From Streptomyces sp. NRRL S-646 (GTDB lineage Bacteria > Actinomycetota > Actinomycetes > Streptomycetales > Streptomycetaceae): 64,000 bases of DNA. Made by a program: the position numbers and the translations under genes. The stretch covers positions 444,938-508,937 of the forward strand of contig NZ_JODC01000011.1 in the NCBI RefSeq assembly GCF_000720765.1, in the 5' to 3' direction. The notes below the pieces were generated by a model that saw only the letters and a list, made by a program, of their open reading frames with translations, did not search any database and had not been told where the DNA came from. Shown here piece after piece: positions 53,856-61,784 of this stretch. Every line of letters starts with the position of its first letter. Position 1 is the first letter of the stretch.

Positions 53856-53943
53856 CGGCCCCGCCGTTCTGACACGACCGTGCATCGGGCACCATCTTCC
53901 GGAGAACGTCGCCGTCCGATCCACGACGCCCCGGGGGAAACAC

Positions 53944-54228
53944 ATGAAGCGCACGCTCGCAGTCCTGCTCACCGTCGCCGCACTCACCGCGCCACTGGCC
54001 GGTTGCAGCAGCAGCTCGAAGAACGTCACCGGCACCGTGGTCAGCAAGAACACGGACCACGAGTGCAAGACGAAGAAGAAGGGCACGAAGAGGACCCGCA
54101 GCTGCCACACCGAGTACGAGCTGATGGTCCGCCCGAAGAACGGCGACGAGCAGGAGGTCGACGTCAGCTACAGCGCCTACAGCAACTGCGCCGAGGGTTC
54201 GACCTACCCCAAGTGCACCACACGCTAG
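53944..54228 (+). CDS. Small lipoprotein (94 aa)
   Basis: The 94-residue protein has a lipoprotein signal with lipobox LAGC (Cys21), a Ser run, and a basic Lys-rich middle (CKTKKKGTKRTRSC) with four Cys in the mature part that may form two disulfides. It sits between two S53 peptidase genes on the same strand. Function unknown; a substrate or inhibitor role for the peptidases is speculation. Confidence 0.75.
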   Translation: MKRTLAVLLTVAALTAPLAGCSSSSKNVTGTVVSKNTDHECKTKKKGTKRTRSCHTEYELMVRPKNGDEQEVDVSYSAYSNCAEGSTYPKCTTR

Positions 54229-54312
54229 GGGAGCAGACACAGGCCCGGTTCAATGCAACTCCGGTGAATTGCCTGTGAGTTGAGTAAAGCCCAAGACCGC
54301 GTTCGGTAAGCC

Positions 54313-54358
54313 GGAAGTCAGGATTCCGAGCCTCACTTGTTGTCGCGTACTCAACAAG
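54313..54358 (+). promoter_or_regulatory. Conserved element upstream of S53 peptidase 2
   Basis: Second copy of the element at 52214-52260, shorter by one base. It contains GGAAGTCAGGATTCC and the perfect 7-bp inverted repeat CTTGTTG/CAACAAG around TCGCGTACT. It ends 76 bases before the ATG. Confidence 0.75.
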
Positions 54359-54434
54359 AGAGGCTCGGCAGCGCACCCGCACCGCCCCTGTCCCACCCCC
54401 ATCGGAAACACCGGGAACATCAGGAGGCTGCACG

Positions 54435-55748
54435 ATGCGTTCCGCTCCCCCCGACAGACCGGCCGGCCGCCGCGGTTGGCGTCGTATCACCACCGCAGCG
54501 GCCGCCACGGCCGCCCTGCTCCTCACCGGCTTCGGCACCGCCGTCCAGGCCGACGCGGCCCAGCAGGCCGCCTCCACCAAGGTCACCTGGACCGCAACCC
54601 CCTGCGCCATCCCCGCCCACAAGGGCGAACTGGCCTGCAACTCCTACCGCGTCACCGGCGGCCTCACCGCTTTCCAGAAGCAGCAGGCGGCAAAGACGGG
54701 CGTCACCCCCAAGGCAGCCGACGCGGCCACTCCCTCCGGCTACGGCCCCACCGACCTCCAGTCGGCCTACGGCCTCACCTCAGCCGCCGCCTCCAACGGC
54801 TCCGGCGAGACCATCGCCATCGTCGACGCCTACGACGACCCGAACGCCGAGGCCGACCTCGCCACCTACCGCTCGTACTACGGCCTCTCCGCCTGCACCA
54901 CCGCCAACGGCTGCTTCAAGAAGGTCAGCCAGACGGGCTCGACGACCTCCCTGCCCTCCGCCGACAGCGGTTGGGCCGAGGAGATCTCCCTCGACCTCGA
55001 CATGGCGTCCGCCATCTGCCCCAAGTGCAACATCCTGCTCGTCGAGGCGACCTCCGCCACGATGGCCAACCTCGGCACGGCGGTGAACCGCGCGGTCACC
55101 CTCGGCGCGAAGTACGTCTCCAACAGCTACGGCGGCTCGGAGTCCTCCTCCGACACGAGCTACGACTCCTCGTACTTCAACCACGCGGGCGTCGCCATCA
55201 CCGTCAGCGCGGGCGACAGCGGCTACGGCGCCGAATACCCGGCGGCCTCCCGCTACGTGACCTCGGTGGGCGGCACCGCGCTCTCCAAGTCCACCTCCAC
55301 CACCCGAGGCTGGACGGAAACCGTCTGGAAGACGTCAAGCACCGAAGGCACAGGATCCGGCTGCTCCTCCTACGACGCCAAGCCGACCTGGCAGACCGAC
55401 ACCGGCTGCACCAAGCGCACGATCTCCGACGTCTCCGCCGTCGCCGACCCCGCCACCGGCGTCTCCGTCTACGACTCCTACGGCATCACCGCCGGCTGGT
55501 ACACCTTCGGCGGCACCAGCGCCTCGTCCCCGATCATCGCGGGCGTCTACGCCCTCGCCGGCACCCCCTCGTCCTCCTCCTACCCGGCCTCCTTCCCCTA
55601 CGCGAAGGCCGGCACCTCCGCCCTCAACGACGTCACCAGCGGCAACAACGGCAGCTGCTCCACCAGCTACCTGTGCACCGCCCGGTCGGGGTACGACGGC
55701 CCGACCGGTTGGGGCACCCCTGAGGGGGTCTCCGCCTTCACCGGCTGA
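54435..55748 (+). CDS. Secreted S53 (sedolisin-like) peptidase 2
   Basis: The 437-residue paralogue of the peptidase at 52352 keeps the same catalytic stretches (AEEISLDLDM, SAGDSGYG, GGTSASSP) and calcium-site motif (DVTSGNNG). The signal peptide lies at about 18-42. The two proteins are very similar from the first catalytic region to the end, but differ in the short pro-region. AGGAGG lies seven bases before the ATG. Tandem duplication with the shared upstream element points to joint regulation. Confidence 0.9.
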   Translation: MRSAPPDRPAGRRGWRRITTAAAATAALLLTGFGTAVQADAAQQAASTKVTWTATPCAIPAHKGELACNSYRVTGGLTAFQKQQAAKTGVTPKAADAATPSGYGPTDLQSAYGLTSAAASNGSGETIAIVDAYDDPNAEADLATYRSYYGLSACTTANGCFKKVSQTGSTTSLPSADSGWAEEISLDLDMASAICPKCNILLVEATSATMANLGTAVNRAVTLGAKYVSNSYGGSESSSDTSYDSSYFNHAGVAITVSAGDSGYGAEYPAASRYVTSVGGTALSKSTSTTRGWTETVWKTSSTEGTGSGCSSYDAKPTWQTDTGCTKRTISDVSAVADPATGVSVYDSYGITAGWYTFGGTSASSPIIAGVYALAGTPSSSSYPASFPYAKAGTSALNDVTSGNNGSCSTSYLCTARSGYDGPTGWGTPEGVSAFTG

Positions 55749-55770
55749 CGACTGACTCTCCGTCACCGAG

Positions 55771-55797
55771 CGGGCCGTGGCCACCAGCCGCGGCCCG
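55771..55797 (+). terminator. Hairpin after S53 peptidase 2
   Basis: CGGGCCG and CGGCCCG pair around a 13-base loop that extends the stem partly, 23 bases after the stop. Confidence 0.65.
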
Positions 55798-56107
55798 TTC
55801 GCCGTACCGGATACTCTTCATGCGTTCGTCCGTCACCCGGAGAACATCGGCTCGACCCCTCGCCCGACCCCCCGTCAGGAACGATTCAGGTCGTAAGAGA
55901 GATCAACGACGGAACCCCACCACAGGTTCCGCTCAGGCCTCATTGCCCGGCGTGACCTGCCGTGATACACAGAGTGACCTAACAGCTATTCGTACGAAAC
56001 CCGCCAAGCAATGACGCCAAGTCGACATACGAAGGCAGCATTGTCGGCGAGAATGAGCCTGACCTCTGCATCCCCGCAGGGGACTGCGGAACTACCCACC
56101 AGGGGCG
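55798..56107 (+). other. Gap before the type IV-like operon
   Basis: These 310 bases contain no supported gene. The composition is less GC-rich toward 55960-56040, so the operon promoter probably lies there, but no hexamer pair is convincing. Confidence 0.5.
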
Positions 56108-56425
56108 GTGACTTACATGCTCTTTGCGGCCGACAAGGGAGACATCAACACCATCATCGGCGGGATCGCTCCGGACTGGGGCCCCTTCGGCAGCCTGGGC
56201 AACGAGGCGAAGGTCATGATCGAGGTGGTGATGGCCGTCGCCATTCTCCTCTGCCTCGGCATCGCCGTCTGGGGCGCCGCGAAGCAGCGCATCGGCGCGA
56301 CCGCGCTCCGCGACACCTTCAGCGCGGAACAAGGCAAAGGCCTCATCATCGCCGGTCTCACCGGGGTATTCATCATCGGTTCGCTGGGCACGCTCTTCAC
56401 CATCGTGTACGGCATGGCCGTCTAG
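56108..56425 (+). CDS. Small two-helix membrane protein (VirB2/TrbC size)
   Basis: The 105-residue protein has two hydrophobic helices (about 38-56 and 80-102) after a polar N-terminus (DKGDINTIIGGIAP). Size, topology and position at the head of a type IV-like operon fit a pilin/TrbC-type subunit, though sequence similarity to VirB2 is not evident. GTG 56108 follows AGGGGC; ATG 56117 is the alternative. Confidence 0.7.
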   Translation: MTYMLFAADKGDINTIIGGIAPDWGPFGSLGNEAKVMIEVVMAVAILLCLGIAVWGAAKQRIGATALRDTFSAEQGKGLIIAGLTGVFIIGSLGTLFTIVYGMAV

Positions 56426-56611
56426 CAGGCCTTTTACGGCAGGCGTCCTCCAGTCCCCGCCGGGCCCGCCCGGTCCCCTCTACCCCCACCCGCCCGTCGT
56501 GCCCACCGGCTGAGGTTGCGTTTCCCTGATGTCGAGTCACCACACCGCGCCCGCGCGGGAACCAGCACGGCTACCGTCGTATGTCTACGAGCTGGAGAGG
56601 GCGTACACGGC

Positions 56612-57442
56612 ATGAGTCTCGGAGACGAGCACGAGGCCTCCGGCGGTTACGGCGGCACGGGCCAGACCCGGACCAGGCTGCCCGAGGGGGGCGGCGATGT
56701 GTACGGGGGCGCACGGCGCGGCGGCCGGTCGTCGTCCCGGAGCCTGATCACGGTGGTGGGCGTGGTGGTCCTGCTCATCGCCGCGATCGCCTTCGCGAAC
56801 CGTGGAGGAGGCGATTCCTCTTCGGACAGCGGGAGCGGGAGCAAGCCGGACGCTGCGTCTACGGCTGCGAGCGGCACGAAGCCGGTACGGACGACGGCGG
56901 GCGGGATCCCGACGGGGTTCGCACATGACCAGCAGGGGGCGCAGAGCGCTGCGGCGAACTACTCGGTCGCGCTGGGCTCATCCGACATGTTCAACAAGAC
57001 CAGGCGGGACGCCATCCTGCAGGCCGTGATCACGCCTTCCCGCGTCGCAGGCTTCGAGTCGAAGCTGGACCAGGCGTACACGCCGGAGTTCAACAAGAAC
57101 GTTGGGCTCAACGAGGACGGTTCTACACCGTCGGGCTATACCTTCGTTTCCCGCACAAGCCCGATCGGCACCAAGGTCACCGCGTCCTCCGAGAACAACG
57201 CGACCGTCGAGGTCTGGTGCAGCGGCCTCCTCGGCCTTGCCGGTGAGAACTCCACGAACCCGGTCACGAACAGCTGGTTCACCATCACCATCAAACTGGA
57301 GTGGACCGGCGGTGACTGGAAGATCGTGACGCACTCTCAGAAGGAAGGCCCCGCGCCCGTCCCAGGCGACGACAAGGCCTCCAACGCCGACGACATGGCG
57401 AAGGCCGTCGAGGAGTACGGAGGGTTCACGTATGCCCGCTAA
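56612..57442 (+). CDS. Single-span membrane protein (VirB8-like position)
   Basis: The 276-residue protein has a Gly/Arg-rich cytoplasmic head, one membrane span (about 46-62), a Ser/Gly/Ala linker and an extracytoplasmic domain of about 170 residues (ANYSVALGSSDMFNKT ... WFTITIKLEWTGGDWKIV). That closing beta-strand pattern is common in VirB8/NTF2-like domains of secretion systems. It overlaps the next gene by 11 bases. The ATG is at 56612; an in-frame upstream extension lacks support. Confidence 0.72.
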   Translation: MSLGDEHEASGGYGGTGQTRTRLPEGGGDVYGGARRGGRSSSRSLITVVGVVVLLIAAIAFANRGGGDSSSDSGSGSKPDAASTAASGTKPVRTTAGGIPTGFAHDQQGAQSAAANYSVALGSSDMFNKTRRDAILQAVITPSRVAGFESKLDQAYTPEFNKNVGLNEDGSTPSGYTFVSRTSPIGTKVTASSENNATVEVWCSGLLGLAGENSTNPVTNSWFTITIKLEWTGGDWKIVTHSQKEGPAPVPGDDKASNADDMAKAVEEYGGFTYAR

Positions 57443-58772
57443 GCGACGCGCACTCAAGCTGACCGCCCTTGTCGCGGCCGTACAAACCTCCGCAGTCCTC
57501 ATGGCCACGCATGCCTTCGCGGCACCCACGCCCTCGCCCACGGCGAGCAACGACCCTTGCGACCTGATCCACGGCCCCGCCAAGGACTACTGCGAACGCG
57601 GCAACGGCGACAAAGGCCTCACCGGCACGGGCGGCGGCTCCCTCGACCCCACCTCCACCCTCGACCCCCTCTCCTCCCTCGCCAAGGGCTGTGCAAAGGC
57701 CGCCTCCTGGACCGTCGACAAGCTCAGCGAGGCCGTAAAAGAAACCGCGAACGTCGACTTCACCAACCAGAAGTTCCTTCAGCAGTACGCAGTGGTCTTC
57801 GCGGCCTCCACGATCCTCACCCTCCTGCTCTGGCTGCTGGCCGTGGCCAAGCGAGCCGTCCGAGGTGTCCCCCTCACGACGGCGATCTCGGAGGCGATCG
57901 GCTTCCTCTGGCTCACCGTCCTGGCCTCGGCCTTCACACCCCTGATCCTCTACACCGTCGTATCGGCGACCGACGGCGTGACCGACGTCCTCGCCAAGAC
58001 GACCGGCGACCAGACGGACACCTTCTTCGGCACGTTCTCCGGCGCCCTCAACAAGGGCGAGAACATCGGCGGCGGCCCCATCATGCTGATCGTCGTGTCC
58101 CTGGTCAGCATCCTCGCCGCAGGCGTGCTCTGGCTGGAGCTCGTCATCCGCGCCGCCCTCCTCTACGTCGGCGCCCTCCTCGGCACCGTCGTCTACGCGG
58201 GCCTGGTCGACAAGAACCTGTGGAGCCACGTCCGCCGCTGGGCGGGCATCATGATCGCGGTGATCCTCGTCAAGCCGATCATCGTGATCGTGCTCGGCCT
58301 CGCCGGCGCCCTGTCCTCCGCGAACGGCCCGGACTCGTTCTCCGCCGTCGTCTCCGGCCTCGCCATCATCCTGCTGGCGATCTTCGCCTCGGCGATGATC
58401 TACCGCTTCGTCCCCGGCTTCGGCGACGAGATCGCCAGCGGCCGCAACAACCGCATCATGCAGGGCGCCGAGGGCAAGGCCGCCGCGGTCATCAGCTCCC
58501 CGGCGACCATGGTCGCGCAGGGCATCAAGACCCACAGCGCCCGCGCCAACGACAACGGAGGCGGCGGCCAGTCGTCCTCCAACGGCGGCCCCCGCCCGGC
58601 CAACCCGGCCTCCGGCGGCGTCGCCGCCCACAGCACCCGCCCCTCGAACGGTGGCGGCGGATCCGTCCCCTCCGCCGCACCCGCACCCCGTTCGTCGAGC
58701 CCGGTGAACACCCCGCACGCCAGCAACACCCGCAACAGCAGTACCAACCGCACGGGAGGTGAAGGGCGTTGA
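57432..58772 (+). CDS. Polytopic membrane protein (VirB6/TrbL-like)
   Basis: The 446-residue protein has a signal-like start, then about five to six strong helices (about 120-330), and a long Ser/Gly/Asn-rich tail (about 360-446). This matches the topology of VirB6/TrbL inner-membrane channel proteins. Its stop overlaps the TTG start of the next gene. Confidence 0.75.
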   Translation: MPAKRRALKLTALVAAVQTSAVLMATHAFAAPTPSPTASNDPCDLIHGPAKDYCERGNGDKGLTGTGGGSLDPTSTLDPLSSLAKGCAKAASWTVDKLSEAVKETANVDFTNQKFLQQYAVVFAASTILTLLLWLLAVAKRAVRGVPLTTAISEAIGFLWLTVLASAFTPLILYTVVSATDGVTDVLAKTTGDQTDTFFGTFSGALNKGENIGGGPIMLIVVSLVSILAAGVLWLELVIRAALLYVGALLGTVVYAGLVDKNLWSHVRRWAGIMIAVILVKPIIVIVLGLAGALSSANGPDSFSAVVSGLAIILLAIFASAMIYRFVPGFGDEIASGRNNRIMQGAEGKAAAVISSPATMVAQGIKTHSARANDNGGGGQSSSNGGPRPANPASGGVAAHSTRPSNGGGGSVPSAAPAPRSSSPVNTPHASNTRNSSTNRTGGEGR

Positions 58773-60328
58773 CGACCGAGTCCCACCTGTCCCATCCGGT
58801 CACGCCCCGCCGTACATATCTCATCGGCCGCGCCCGGCCGAACGCGATCGTCGGCCGCAACCGCGAGTCCGGCGAGATCGCGCTGATCATCGCGGGTGCG
58901 TTCCTCGGCATGATGTGCGGGCTCCTCGTCCCCGTCCTCTCCCTGCGCATCGTGCTGCTGATGGGCTTCCCGCTGCTGGCGCTGATGGCGGTCTACGTGC
59001 CGTACAAGCACCGCACGTTCTACAAGTGGTTCGAGATCAACCGCAGTTACAAGCGCACCCTGAAGCAGGGCACCCTCTACCGCAGCGGTGTCATCGAGGC
59101 CGGTACGCGGCTCGACGGACGCGAGGTCGAGATCGGCCCGCCCCCCGGGATCGGCCGCATCACCTGGCTGGCCGCCCCCTTCGGCCCGGACGAGATCGCC
59201 GTACTCCTCCACGCGGACCGCCGCACGGTGACAGCAGCCATCGAAATCGAGGGCCCCGGAGTCGGCCTGCGCGACTCGGAGGACCAGGAAGCCCTCGTCG
59301 ACCGCTTCGGCACGCTCCTCAAGCACGTCGCCAACGGGGACGGCTTCGTCACCCGCCTCCAGATGCTCGCCCGCACCCTCCCCGCCGACCCCGACGCCCA
59401 CGCCAAGGACGTCGCCATCCGCGGGGACGAGAAGTCGCTGGGCTGGCTGCAGCAGTCGTACGACCAACTGCAGTCGATGGTGTCGACGAGCAGCGAGCAG
59501 CACCGCGCCTACCTCGTCGCCTGCATGCACTTCACCCGCGACCTCGCGGCCGAGGCACAGGCGATGGCCCGCGCCGCGCGCCCCCAGAACGGCCGCAAGG
59601 TGGACCGGGACGCCGGTCTCGCGGTCGTCATGGCCCGTGAGCTCACCGACATCTGCTCCCGCCTCCAGGAGGCGGACATCCGCGTACGCCAGCCCCTCGG
59701 GCAGGGCCGTCTCGCCTCCCTCATCCACTCCATGTACGACCCCGACCACCCGATCGACCACATCCAGGCGATGACCAAGCGCAACGCCTGGCCGGCCGAA
59801 CTGGACGCCATGGAGCCGACGTTCCTCCAGGCCAAGACCCGGGAGTCGTCCACCCGCGCGCCCTGGTGCCACGCCACGGCCTGGGTGAAGGAATGGCCGA
59901 TGACACCCGTCGGCGTCAACTTCCTGGCCCCGCTGCTCGTCCACACCCCGGACGTCATCCGAACGGTCGCCGTCACTATGGATCTCGAGCCCACCGAGGT
60001 AGCCATCGAACGCATGCTGACCGAGAAGACCAACGACGAGGCCGAGGCCTCCCGCGCCGCCAAGATGAACCGCACCGTCGACCCCCGCGACGTCGCCGCC
60101 CACAACCGTCTGGACCAGCGCGGCGAGGACCTGGCGAGCGGCGCGGCAGGCGTGAACCTGGTCGGCTACATCACCGTCTCCTCCCGCTCCCCCGAGTCCC
60201 TCGCCCGCGACAAGCGGACCATCCGCGCCTCGGCCGGAAAGTCGTACCTGAAGCTGGAGTGGTGCGACAGAGAACACCATCGCGCCTTCGTGAACACGCT
60301 CCCGTTCGCCACCGGCATCCGAAGGTAG
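58769..60328 (+). CDS. SCO6880-like protein (VirB3 + VirB4 N-domain)
   Basis: The 519-residue protein begins with two membrane helices (about 36-75) as in VirB3, followed by a soluble part resembling the N-terminal domain of VirB4/TraC ATPases (for example GPPPGIGRITWLAAPF). It lacks a P-loop. The ATPase half is the next gene, so the usual VirB4 is split in two. The start is TTG 58769 with GGGAGG nine bases upstream and a TTGA overlap. Confidence 0.8.
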   Translation: MTTESHLSHPVTPRRTYLIGRARPNAIVGRNRESGEIALIIAGAFLGMMCGLLVPVLSLRIVLLMGFPLLALMAVYVPYKHRTFYKWFEINRSYKRTLKQGTLYRSGVIEAGTRLDGREVEIGPPPGIGRITWLAAPFGPDEIAVLLHADRRTVTAAIEIEGPGVGLRDSEDQEALVDRFGTLLKHVANGDGFVTRLQMLARTLPADPDAHAKDVAIRGDEKSLGWLQQSYDQLQSMVSTSSEQHRAYLVACMHFTRDLAAEAQAMARAARPQNGRKVDRDAGLAVVMARELTDICSRLQEADIRVRQPLGQGRLASLIHSMYDPDHPIDHIQAMTKRNAWPAELDAMEPTFLQAKTRESSTRAPWCHATAWVKEWPMTPVGVNFLAPLLVHTPDVIRTVAVTMDLEPTEVAIERMLTEKTNDEAEASRAAKMNRTVDPRDVAAHNRLDQRGEDLASGAAGVNLVGYITVSSRSPESLARDKRTIRASAGKSYLKLEWCDREHHRAFVNTLPFATGIRR

Positions 60329-60341
60329 GGGCTGAGCTCTG

Positions 60342-61769
60342 ATGCGGGATCCGCTGTCCGTCCTGACCGACGCCTTCACGTCCTTCCTCTTCGGGAAGGT
60401 CGAGACGACCCGGCTGCCGGTGCGCACGTCGACAGGCCAGGCCCAGGCGGTCTACCTGCCCACGGCCGCCCCGGGCCTGGGCGACTCGGGCGTGATCATC
60501 GGCCGCGAGGTCTACTCCGGCAAGGGCTACATCTACGACCCCTTCCAGCTGTACGGCCAGCAGCTCCCGGCCCCCCACTGGCTGGTCCTCGGCGAGTCCG
60601 GCAACGGCAAGTCGGCCCTGGAGAAGACCTACGTCCTACGGCAGCTGCGCTTCCGCGACCGCCAGGTCGTCGTCCTCGACGCGCAGGGCGAGGACGGCGT
60701 CGGCGAATGGAACCTGATCGCGGAGGAGCTGGGGATAACTCCCATCCGGCTCGACCCGACGGCGGCCCTGGACCACGGCATCCGCCTCAACCCCCTCGAC
60801 CCGGCGATCACGACGACGGGCCAGCTCGCGCTGCTCCGGACGATCATCGAGGTCGCGATGGGCCACGGCCTGGACGAGCGCTCCGGCTTCGCCCTGAAGG
60901 TCGCCCACGCCTACGTCAACGAGACGATCCTCGAACGCCAGCCGGTCCTCACCGACATCGTCGAGCAGCTACGGCACCCCGAACCGGAGTCGGCCGAGGC
61001 GATGAACGTCGCCATAGAGGACGTACGGGCCTGGGGCCTGGACGTGGCACTGGTCCTGGACCGTCTGGTCGACGGTGACCTCCGCGGCATGTTCGACGGC
61101 CCGACCACGGTCGGCATCGACCTCGACGCACCCCTCATCGTGTTCGATTTGTCCCACATCGACCGCAACTCCATCGCCATGCCGATCCTGATGGCGATCG
61201 TCGGCGTATGGCTGGAACACACCTGGATCCGCCCCGACCGGAAGAAGCGCATCTTCCTGGTCGAGGAGGCCTGGCACATCATCAACAGCCCCTTTGTGGC
61301 CCAGCTGTTCCAGCGGCTGCTGAAGTTCGGCCGCCGGCTCGGTCTGTCCTTCGTGGCGGTGGTCCACCACCTGTCGGACGTCGTCGACGGCGCGGCGGCA
61401 AAGGAAGCCGCGGCCATCCTGAAGATGGCGTCGACGAGGACGATCTACGCCCAGAAAGCCGACGAGGCGCGGGCGACGGGCCGCGTCCTGGGCCTCCCCC
61501 GCTGGGCGGTGGAGATCATCCCCACCCTCACCCCCGGCATCGCCGTCTGGGACGTCAACGGCAATGTCCAGGTCGTCAAACACCTGATCACCGAGACGGA
61601 ACGCCCACTGGTCTTCACCGACCGCGCCATGACGGAGTCGTCCGCCGAGCGCCAACTGAACGACGACGCCCTGCGCGCCGCCGAGCTGGAGGCGGAGGAG
61701 CGCGCGGCCGCCTTCGTGGAGCAGCACCTGAGCGACTTCGAGGGGCCGTCCGAGTCGACGGTGGCGTAG
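60342..61769 (+). CDS. VirB4/TraC-like ATPase
   Basis: The 475-residue ATPase has Walker A GESGNGKS (84-91), Walker B RIFLVEEAW, and the downstream motif III/arginine-finger region (FVAVVHHLSDVVDG, then TRTIYAQKADEARATG) of VirB4 proteins. It should power assembly or transport by the type IV-like complex. It lies 13 bases after the SCO6880-like gene. Confidence 0.85.
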   Translation: MRDPLSVLTDAFTSFLFGKVETTRLPVRTSTGQAQAVYLPTAAPGLGDSGVIIGREVYSGKGYIYDPFQLYGQQLPAPHWLVLGESGNGKSALEKTYVLRQLRFRDRQVVVLDAQGEDGVGEWNLIAEELGITPIRLDPTAALDHGIRLNPLDPAITTTGQLALLRTIIEVAMGHGLDERSGFALKVAHAYVNETILERQPVLTDIVEQLRHPEPESAEAMNVAIEDVRAWGLDVALVLDRLVDGDLRGMFDGPTTVGIDLDAPLIVFDLSHIDRNSIAMPILMAIVGVWLEHTWIRPDRKKRIFLVEEAWHIINSPFVAQLFQRLLKFGRRLGLSFVAVVHHLSDVVDGAAAKEAAAILKMASTRTIYAQKADEARATGRVLGLPRWAVEIIPTLTPGIAVWDVNGNVQVVKHLITETERPLVFTDRAMTESSAERQLNDDALRAAELEAEERAAAFVEQHLSDFEGPSESTVA

Positions 61770-61784
61770 CAGGGGAGGCGGGAC

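Noticed and set aside
55820..56014. 64-codon plus-strand ORF before the type IV-like operon
   Set aside because: No ribosome site, weak third-position bias and a polar low-complexity product. It is more likely promoter region.
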